Shown piece after piece: positions 14,367-18,677 of a DNA stretch of 18,677 nucleotides. How positions within the stretch are numbered: position 1 is the first letter of the stretch; each line of letters opens with the position of its first letter. The translations under genes were made by a program, and so were the position numbers. The notes below the pieces were generated by a model. It saw only the letters and a list, made by a program, of their open reading frames with translations, had not been told where the DNA came from and ran no database searches. The stretch is from Candidatus Aenigmatarchaeota archaeon (GTDB taxonomy: Archaea > Aenigmatarchaeota > Aenigmatarchaeia > GW2011-AR5). The DNA lies in the NCBI GenBank assembly GCA_016202875.1, contig JACQNX010000065.1:1-18677 (forward strand). The letters run 5' to 3'.

Positions 14367-15077
14367 ATGGAAAACCACGCCAAAAGCCTCTATAACTACA
14401 CGGCCAAATTCTACGACAGAAGACATAACAATGATGCTACACGCCATCTACGCAAACGGGAGCTGGAGCTGCTGCGAAAATATGCACATGGATTTATCCT
14501 TGACGTGGGCTGCGGGACAGGGGTATACGCTGGTTTATTTGAAAATTATACCGGTATGGACATTTCGAAGAGGATGATAAATGAGGCGATGAAAAAATCA
14601 AAAAAGCTGTATGCAGCAGCTGATGCTGAAAAAATTCCATTCAAAGATGGATCTTTCGACTCTGTTATCTGCATGTTCACAGTCCTGAATTTATGCGATT
14701 ACAGGAAAGCTGTAAAGGAAATGCACAGAGCTCTGAAAAAGAACGGCAGGCTTATTGTCTCTGTTGCGAGCGTCTGGGACAGGAAAAACTACAGTTTTTG
14801 GACAAGATTAAACGGGAGATTTGATTCGGATGTCAAAAACGTGAGGATAGAAAAAGACAGGCTAAGGTTCAGGCTTTTCACCAAAGATGAATTGATCAAA
14901 ATATTCCAATATGCAGGATTTGAACTTCTGGAATTCCATGGCGTCTACAAATGGCAGGAGCCATACTGGAACAGATATGTGAAGTTTGGAATGACGGCTA
15001 AAATAAAACTAGTTCTGGAAAGACTTCTGCCTTCAAAAACAGGGAGAATCTACATTGCTGTTTTCAGAAAGGTTTAG
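14367..15077 (+). CDS. Class I SAM-dependent methyltransferase (UbiE/Methyltransf_11 type)
   Basis: A 236-residue protein with a Rossmann methyltransferase fold. Motif I is FILDVGCGTGVYAGLF (about residues 43-58), followed by the acidic post-I loop YTGMDISKRMINEA. Motif II is AADAEKIPFKDGSFDSVICMF (as AEKIPFKDGSFDSVICMF), and motif III is LKKNGRLIVSVAS. The C-terminal part (FTKDELIKIFQYAGFELLEFHG) matches the family's specificity cap. The substrate could be a small molecule, lipid or RNA; nothing decides it. The neighbourhood of tRNA-modification genes makes a tRNA substrate possible, but this is only context. TTTTTATTTC (14335-14344) fits as promoter. Confidence 0.88.
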   Translation: MENHAKSLYNYTAKFYDRRHNNDATRHLRKRELELLRKYAHGFILDVGCGTGVYAGLFENYTGMDISKRMINEAMKKSKKLYAAADAEKIPFKDGSFDSVICMFTVLNLCDYRKAVKEMHRALKKNGRLIVSVASVWDRKNYSFWTRLNGRFDSDVKNVRIEKDRLRFRLFTKDELIKIFQYAGFELLEFHGVYKWQEPYWNRYVKFGMTAKIKLVLERLLPSKTGRIYIAVFRKV

Positions 15078-15087
15078 CATTATGAAA

Positions 15088-15663
15088 TCATAGAGGCATG
15101 AAAATGTAGAAAACAGAAAATGTGATTAGAGCAGAAACAACTGCGCCTGCCATCACCTGCAAGGCATTATGCACCTTCAGTTTAATTCTGGACCACATGA
15201 CAACAAGAGTCAGTATATGCAATATCAAATATTGCCAGCCGAAGACGTAGGCGATGGCTGTAATCGGGCCTGCGATGGTGGCATGCACGCTTATTTTCCA
15301 CACCAGGTTTATCAGCATGACGATGAAATCTATTATCGCATAGGAGAGTGCAAGATAGAGCATGATTTGCGAACCTAGGACAAAAAATAATGCTGCAGCT
15401 ATCAAATAGCTGCCTCCGGCGATGAGGAAAAACAAAGTTCTCTGCTCCTTCTTTGTCACGTTAAAATCTATCAGTCCTTTCGTGACTGAATAGGCTGTTG
15501 GTATGAAAGGTATCACGCTGATGAAAATAAACGCTATAAGAAAAATGTGCAGCAAGGATGAAGCACCAGCTGCAAGAGGCGAAAACAGCACAAATACGAA
15601 AGTGACAAAGAAATCAAGTACAGGCGGAAAAGATGCGATTCCTATTGCATTGTAGAGTCTCAA
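15088..15663 (-). CDS. PAP2-like phosphatase membrane protein, degenerate motif
   Basis: A 191-residue protein with about six membrane helices. It resembles archaeal PAP2-superfamily lipid phosphatases: KKEQRTLFF (about 71-79) at the place of the K-x6-RP motif, S125-V-H127 for PSGH, and S158-R159-x5-H165-x3-Q169 for SR-x5-H-x3-D. The usual last aspartate is Q169 and the proline/glycine of motif 2 are absent, so activity may be altered. The start is TTG at 15663, directly after the stop of trm5. AAGGTGAT on the minus strand (about 15668-15675) is a good Shine-Dalgarno match at proper spacing, supporting the TTG and translational coupling to trm5. Confidence 0.65.
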   Translation of the reverse strand: MRLYNAIGIASFPPVLDFFVTFVFVLFSPLAAGASSLLHIFLIAFIFISVIPFIPTAYSVTKGLIDFNVTKKEQRTLFFLIAGGSYLIAAALFFVLGSQIMLYLALSYAIIDFIVMLINLVWKISVHATIAGPITAIAYVFGWQYLILHILTLVVMWSRIKLKVHNALQVMAGAVVSALITFSVFYIFMPL

Positions 15664-16455
15664 TCAAATCACCTTAATATCAAGGCGCATTTTCCAGATT
15701 CCCGGGCCATAAGGGAGGACATTTGTCTTTCTCACAAAGCTTATCTTTTTTCCTGCTTTCTTGGCGATGTTTCTTATCTGTGCTTTTTTATTTTTTACTT
15801 CATCTTCTGCGGCGAACAAATAAATATGGATGAAAGCTCCGGATTTCGCGCAGTCTAGCGCTGCAGCGAGATAATCCAACGCTTTTTCTGGCAGTGGCAT
15901 AAGTATCCTGTCGCATAAATTACTATACTCCGCTGCTTTTTTGCTTACGTCTCCCTCAACTATTTCAATATTCAGGCATTTGTTCATTTGTATATTTTTT
16001 TTAAAATAATCAACAGCATCTGGATTTATTTCTATGCCGATTATTTTCTCAGCATCTGCTTTTTTTGAAATAATTATTGGAAAAGTCCCTACTCCTGCGA
16101 AGAATATCATGACAGTTTCATTATTTTTGACCGATGATGCTATGCGCAGCCGTTCTGTGCCCTCACGCTGGGAGAAGTAGACTTTTTTTGGATCAAGCAG
16201 AAAATGACAACCGCTTTCGATATGCACGACTTCTGTGTTTTGATCTCCTGCCAGAATTTTGTAGTCTCTTATCCTGTATACGCCCTTTCTCGGCGTGCCT
16301 TTTTCCAGGACTGTTTTTACATTCTTGTGCTGCTTCATTACAGCTGCAGCTATTCTTTTCCTGTAGCGGGACATCTCCTTTTGGATTTCCACGATAGCGA
16401 CTGCCTTTTCCCTGTTTCCTATTATGTCAAAGGAACTCGGCCCTTTTATGGACAT
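15664..16455 (-). CDS. trm5: Trm5-family tRNA (guanine-37-N1)-methyltransferase
   Basis: A 263-residue SAM enzyme that forms m1G37, the first step toward wyosine in tRNA-Phe and also needed for reading-frame maintenance in other tRNAs. The N-terminus has PSSFDIIGNREKAVAIVEI, then VKTVLEKGTPRKGVYRIRDYK and HIESGCHFLLDPKKVYFSQREGTERLRIA (as FLLDPKKVYFSQREGTERLR). SAM binding is FFAGVGTFPIIISKK, then GIEINPDAVDYFKKNIQMN. The motif that reads NLP in characterised Trm5 is here DRILMPLPEKALDYL, i.e. N is P. The end PYGPGIWKMRLDIKVI is family-like. The promoter box TTTAAA at 16477-16482 is about 25 bases before the ATG. It is cotranscribed with the PAP2-like gene. Confidence 0.87.
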   Translation of the reverse strand: MSIKGPSSFDIIGNREKAVAIVEIQKEMSRYRKRIAAAVMKQHKNVKTVLEKGTPRKGVYRIRDYKILAGDQNTEVVHIESGCHFLLDPKKVYFSQREGTERLRIASSVKNNETVMIFFAGVGTFPIIISKKADAEKIIGIEINPDAVDYFKKNIQMNKCLNIEIVEGDVSKKAAEYSNLCDRILMPLPEKALDYLAAALDCAKSGAFIHIYLFAAEDEVKNKKAQIRNIAKKAGKKISFVRKTNVLPYGPGIWKMRLDIKVI

Positions 16456-16475
16456 GATAGTGCTTTGGTGTATAG

Positions 16476-16483
16476 TTTTAAAT
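16476..16483. promoter_or_regulatory. Shared TATA-like box for trm5 and the UPF0200 gene
   Basis: The 51-base spacer holds one AT-rich box, TTTTAAAT, containing the palindrome TTTAAA (16477-16482). Its centre is about 24.5 bases from the trm5 ATG (16455, minus) and 27.5 from the UPF0200 ATG (16507, plus). Both fit leaderless transcription, so one box may serve two directions. Confidence 0.5.
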
Positions 16484-16506
16484 GCGTAATTGCGAAAAAC
16501 AGTGGC

Positions 16507-17088
16507 ATGGTTTCTGTCATAGGCATTGTAGGGCCGATAGGGTCTGGAAAAGACACTGCGGCTGATTATATTGCAGAAAAATACGGCTACACTATTTTTT
16601 CTTTTCGTGATGCTGTTAGAGAGGTCGCAGAAAAAGAAGGGCTGGAACCAGACAGGGAAAACATGCAGAAGGTCAGCAGGGAATACAGGGACAAGTACGG
16701 GGAGCAGGTTTTTGCACAGATAATTCTGGAAAAGATAAGAGCGTCCAAGTGCGAGAAGGCGCTTGTCAAGGAGCTCAGGACAAGCGGAGATGTAAAGACT
16801 ATATGGAATAGTTTTAAAACCGAGATGAAAATCATCAAGGTTGTAATGCCTGCACGCCTGCGCTTTGAAAGAATGAAATCCAGAGGCCGGCCAGGCGACC
16901 CGATAACATTAGAGGAATTCAACCAGCAGGAGAAGAGAGAAGAAGAGCTCGGCTATACAAAGGCATTCAACTTCACAGATTTTATTATATTCAACACAGG
17001 CACAAAGGAAGAGCTTTACGAGCAGGTGGACAAAGCAATGAAATCGCTGAAAGAGGACAAGACGCTAGTAAGGAAACGGTTTTTCTGA
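16507..17088 (+). CDS. UPF0200-family P-loop kinase-like protein
   Basis: A 193-residue P-loop protein of the nucleoside-monophosphate/dephospho-CoA-kinase-like fold. Walker A is G9-P-I-G-S-G-K15-D-T17. Then come SFRDAVREVAEKEGLEPDRENMQKVSREYRDKYGEQVFAQIIL, a family-specific region (parts: FRDAVREVAEKEGLEP, SREYRDKYGEQVFA), KELRTSGDVKTIWNSF, RLRFERMKSRGRPGDPITLEEF and NFTDFIIFNTGTKEELYEQV. This order matches the archaeal UPF0200 group, whose substrate is unknown to me. The frame is open further upstream to 16204, but that part lies antisense to trm5. ATG 16507 has a box at leaderless distance. Confidence 0.83.
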   Translation: MVSVIGIVGPIGSGKDTAADYIAEKYGYTIFSFRDAVREVAEKEGLEPDRENMQKVSREYRDKYGEQVFAQIILEKIRASKCEKALVKELRTSGDVKTIWNSFKTEMKIIKVVMPARLRFERMKSRGRPGDPITLEEFNQQEKREEELGYTKAFNFTDFIIFNTGTKEELYEQVDKAMKSLKEDKTLVRKRFF

Positions 17089-17091
17089 TAT

Positions 17092-17111
17092 GGCTTGTAG
17101 CTGTTTTCTGC
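17092..17111 (+). repeat. Spacer repeat copy 1 (GTAGCTGTT type)
   Basis: GGCTTGTAGCTGTTTTCTGC lies just after the UPF0200 stop and before the end of the first toxin-antitoxin module. Against copy 3 (18622-18642) it matches 16 of its first 20 positions, with GTAGCTGTT exact. Confidence 0.45.
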
Positions 17112-17174
17112 AACTGGTTCTGTGAAGGTTATTTGTAAGATGACTGTGGTTGGATCGTATAATACAAAATTCTG

Positions 17175-17513
17175 TTATTGAATTTCAATTTCTATTTTCT
17201 TCATATTTTCAGGCGATAATTCTACTGTTTCACCCTTTTCAAGCCCATATAATTCAGCTATTACCTTTGGAAGTGTTATTACCAAACTCTGCCCTACTGT
17301 GCGTATCTTTACCCTGACACGGCTTTTTTTCAGAGCTTCCAATTTGCTTATTTTAAGCGAGTCTTCTGGATGTATGTACTCTTTTTTGCACTTTTTGCAA
17401 ATCCAGCCCCTTACATCATAATCCCTGTATCTTACAGTGCTTCGGCTAGCCATAGCACCACATTCGCATGGAATTTCTTCCCATTTATTAATGTCCACCT
17501 GTTTTGCCGACAT
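17175..17513 (-). CDS. Zinc-ribbon plus AbrB-domain antitoxin-like protein
   Basis: A 112-residue two-domain protein. Residues 14-45 form a zinc ribbon with C16-E-C18 and C39-KK-C42. Residues about 66-112 (VRVKIRTVGQSLVITLPKVI, then AELYGLEKGETVEL) match a SpoVT/AbrB swapped-hairpin DNA-binding domain as in MazE/VapB-type antitoxins. It overlaps the upstream 89-residue gene by 26 bases, an arrangement typical of toxin-antitoxin pairs. Here the predicted toxin comes first, as in MqsRA. Expected role: neutralise the toxin and repress the operon from the inverted repeat upstream. That role is inference from domain order and overlap. Confidence 0.75.
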   Translation of the reverse strand: MSAKQVDINKWEEIPCECGAMASRSTVRYRDYDVRGWICKKCKKEYIHPEDSLKISKLEALKKSRVRVKIRTVGQSLVITLPKVIAELYGLEKGETVELSPENMKKIEIEIQ

Positions 17514-17757
17514 GAATAATCCTCCAAAAAATACCTTCTTTCCATTCCACCAAAGCTACAACAACTCTAATCTCCTTATTTCTCCTGTAAAGGCATCTTT
17601 CAATTATATTTTTTGCCCTTTTGCTCCTTGAGTACTCATATCCTTCTTCAAGTACCTCTTTTACTTTCCATAGATCTATACCAACCTCATCCATTTCTCT
17701 CTGGGCATCTTTTGTTGGGATGAGCGGCTTTCCTTCGAACAATGGATATTCATACAT
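17488..17757 (-). CDS. Putative toxin of RelE/DUF4258-like type
   Basis: An 89-residue basic protein: DEVGIDLWKVKEVLEEGYEYSRSKRAKNIIERCLYRRNKEIRVVVALVEWKEGIFWRIIHVGKT. It has an N-terminal helix pair (in parts, DEVGIDLWKVKEVLEEGYEY) then a beta-sheet with IRVVVALVEW and FWRIIHVGK. The layout and the terminal IIHVGK resemble DUF4258 and other RelE-superfamily ribosome-dependent or free RNases, which often pair with zinc-ribbon antitoxins. I cannot fix catalytic residues; R/K/H at the end are candidates. The ATG at 17757 is followed by the antitoxin gene with 26 bases overlap. A 10-bp inverted repeat lies 17 bases upstream. Confidence 0.65.
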   Translation of the reverse strand: MYEYPLFEGKPLIPTKDAQREMDEVGIDLWKVKEVLEEGYEYSRSKRAKNIIERCLYRRNKEIRVVVALVEWKEGIFWRIIHVGKTGGH

Positions 17758-17773
17758 ATGGTTCCAAGTTTAT

Positions 17774-17801
17774 ATATCTTTAATCAAATATTTAAAGATA
17801 T
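17774..17801. promoter_or_regulatory. Inverted repeat in promoter of first toxin-antitoxin module
   Basis: ATATCTTTAA (17774-17783) and TTAAAGATAT (17792-17801) are perfect 10-bp inverted arms with an 8-base spacer. They cover the region 17-44 bases before the toxin ATG, where the TATA element must lie. This is the expected place for an autorepressor site bound by the AbrB-domain antitoxin. Confidence 0.6.
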
Positions 17802-17838
17802 CTTAGAATATCTCAACCTTGCGACCTTATCATATGAG

Positions 17839-17857
17839 GGCTCAGCTGTGCTTGGCT
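17839..17857 (+). repeat. Spacer repeat copy 2
   Basis: GGCTCAGCTGTGCTTGGCT lies between the two toxin-antitoxin modules. It matches copy 3 (18622-18642) except for a two-base gap and one mismatch. The surrounding stretch 17839-17900 is unusually G-rich and has GGCT at 17839, 17854, 17866, 17877 and 17888, i.e. every 11-15 bases. No gene is seen in the 172-base spacer 17758-17929. Confidence 0.45.
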
Positions 17858-17929
17858 GGTGGTTTGGCTCTTTGCAGGCTAATGGTGGGCTATGGGCGGT
17901 TGATTAGTAGCCTATTAGAAAAACAAGAA

Positions 17930-18325
17930 CTATCCAATTATTTTTACTCCCATACGCTCGAAATGCTTCTTATTCTGAGTTGCAATAGGACACGAATTTA
18001 ATAGGCAAATTCCTGCTACCAAAACATCTTTTATTTCGATCTTCTGGCCTTTCTTGTCAAGGTCCGCAAGTAACTTTGCGGATATTTCCATGCTCTCTTC
18101 CGTTGTGCTAAAAACAATGAGCGTATTTATGATACCCTTAACAGCTGCCACGTTTTTGTCTGTTTGCTTGCTAAGATATGCTCCATAATAAAGCTCGAAA
18201 ACATTTATGTCAGTTGTGCAAATTTCATGTTTCTCTGAAAGATTTTTGACAAAAGATACGGCATCTTCGTTGTTTCTTATGAAATCGACAAGAACCGTTG
18301 TGTCTAGAATGACTTTGGTTTCCAT
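17930..18325 (-). CDS. vapC: VapC-type PIN-domain ribonuclease toxin
   Basis: A 131-residue PIN-domain protein, the normal VapC length. The acidic catalytic residues are D8 (VILDTTVLVDF), E44 (INVFELYYGAY) and D100 (IEIKDVLVAGICLLN), with the usual last motif IATQNKKHFERMG (T116, N118). VapC toxins cleave tRNA or rRNA when freed from their antitoxin. The start (ATG 18325) overlaps the VapB gene by 22 bases, so translation is coupled. The tRNA-modification setting is suggestive but does not identify the target. Confidence 0.92.
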   Translation of the reverse strand: METKVILDTTVLVDFIRNNEDAVSFVKNLSEKHEICTTDINVFELYYGAYLSKQTDKNVAAVKGIINTLIVFSTTEESMEISAKLLADLDKKGQKIEIKDVLVAGICLLNSCPIATQNKKHFERMGVKIIG

Positions 18326-18558
18326 TCAGACCACGCCTTTTTCAGTCCTGTCTTCATTCTTTTCTCTTCACTATCACTCATTTCCCACGAGCCGGCAAAA
18401 TCCATTATGTTTCTTTTCTTCTTTTCATTCAGAACCTTCGATAAAGCTTCATTTATAGAAACGGGTCTTTTTTCCTCAGAACGAATTTCTCCCACCAGCT
18501 CGTTCAGCATCCTGTACGTGTTCTCATCCACTTTAATAGTTTTTTCCACTTTTAACAC
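18304..18558 (-). CDS. vapB: VapB-type antitoxin
   Basis: An 84-residue protein. The N-terminal KTIKVDENTYRMLNELVGEI, followed by RPVSINEALSKVLNEKK, is a ribbon-helix-helix-like DNA-binding domain. The C-terminal half (FAGSWEMSDSEEKRMKTGLK, KKAWSEW) is the toxin-wrapping segment typical of VapB partners of PIN proteins. The start is GTG 18558, since no ATG is available before the domain. A second GTG lies three codons on. An AT-rich box at about 18578-18589 is centred 27 bases upstream, so the message may be leaderless with a GTG start. It overlaps vapC by 22 bases. Confidence 0.85.
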   Translation of the reverse strand: MLKVEKTIKVDENTYRMLNELVGEIRSEEKRPVSINEALSKVLNEKKKRNIMDFAGSWEMSDSEEKRMKTGLKKAWSEWKPKSF

Positions 18559-18559
18559 C

Positions 18560-18578
18560 TAGTATACTTAGTATACTA
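18560..18578. promoter_or_regulatory. vapBC operator: two tandem palindromes
   Basis: TAGTATACT-T-AGTATACTA is a perfect 9-bp inverted repeat built from two copies of the self-palindrome AGTATACT. It fills the gap between the TATA-like box and the GTG start of vapB, the usual place for VapBC autoregulation. Confidence 0.65.
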
Positions 18579-18621
18579 ATATATTTAAGCATTTCTATAC
18601 AGTATTTTTATAGTCTTTTTG

Positions 18622-18642
18622 GGCTCGTAGCTGTTCTTGGCT
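18622..18642 (+). repeat. Spacer repeat copy 3
   Basis: The copy begins GGCTCGTAGCTGTT and ends CTTGGCT. It lies upstream of the vapBC promoter, near the window edge. It shares GTAGCTGTT with copy 1 and the AGCTGT-n-CTTGGCT run with copy 2. All three copies have the same orientation. Confidence 0.45.
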
Positions 18643-18677
18643 CCACTGTTCTCACGAGTTTGTGATGCCTCCCGTGG

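Noticed and set aside
16204..16506. N-terminal extension of the UPF0200 protein by about 100 codons
   Set aside because: It is antisense to trm5, rich in Cys/Phe as shadow frames are, and the P-loop domain begins directly at ATG 16507.
17092..17160. Integron attC-like site
   Set aside because: The cassette-like layout is suggestive, but I could not find the paired core sites and inverted arms that attC needs, so I report only a repeat.
1..18677. CRISPR arrays, insertion sequences, rRNA genes
   Set aside because: No regularly spaced identical repeats, no intact transposase and no rRNA-like sequence were seen.

Overview
The window is archaeal. It encodes an archaeal-type threonyl-tRNA synthetase (D-aminoacyl-tRNA-deacylase-like editing domain, no TGS domain), the archaea-specific tRNA methyltransferase Trm56, the archaeal wyosine enzymes Trm5, Taw1 and Taw2, a TrmB-family regulator, a UPF0200 kinase-like protein, and a tRNA-Gln gene with an intron framed by a bulge-helix-bulge motif. 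Most genes have an AT-rich TATA-like box centred about 24-29 bases before the start codon, so many transcripts are probably leaderless. Genes are short, tightly packed and frequently unassignable, and two toxin-antitoxin modules are present. This would fit a DPANN-type or other uncultivated small-genome archaeon, but I cannot fix the lineage from this window.

Layout. 1-2610: the 3' part of a DUF1512-like gene, a TrmB-type regulator, an RBBP9/YdeN-like serine hydrolase and an MgtC-like membrane protein. 2644-5433: Elp3 (tRNA U34 modification), an unrecognised 267-aa protein and a coiled-coil mini-protein. 5515-7666: a DedA/VTT membrane protein, an unknown 137-aa protein and a four-helix membrane protein resembling bestrophin-like/DUF4239 proteins. 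7673-9723 (minus strand): a three-gene operon of a small helix-turn-helix protein (apparently frameshifted), a 62-aa protein and ThrRS. 9824-9948: tRNA-Gln(TTG) with a 53-nt intron. 9952-11417: a PD-(D/E)XK-like protein, a winged-helix regulator and a divergent 83-aa protein, the last two separated by a perfect 19-bp palindrome. 11467-16455: Trm56, Taw1, Taw2, a small unknown protein, a class I methyltransferase, a PAP2-like membrane protein and Trm5. 16507-17088: the UPF0200 protein. 17175-18558: two toxin-antitoxin modules on the minus strand.

The unifying theme is tRNA maturation and decoding. Elp3 acts at U34. Trm5, Taw1 and Taw2 act in sequence on G37 of tRNA-Phe to give a wyosine-type base. 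Trm56 methylates C56. ThrRS charges tRNA-Thr, and an intron-containing tRNA-Gln is encoded. Taw3 and tRNA-Phe are not in the window.

The least expected signals are as follows. A short GTAGCTGTT-type motif recurs in the three spacers that bracket the two toxin-antitoxin modules. The tRNA-Gln precursor has an alternative fold that would hide its anticodon. A one-base frameshift appears to break the first gene of the ThrRS operon. A single TATA-like box seems to serve the divergent trm5 and UPF0200 genes. A perfect palindrome sits at operator position beside a winged-helix regulator.
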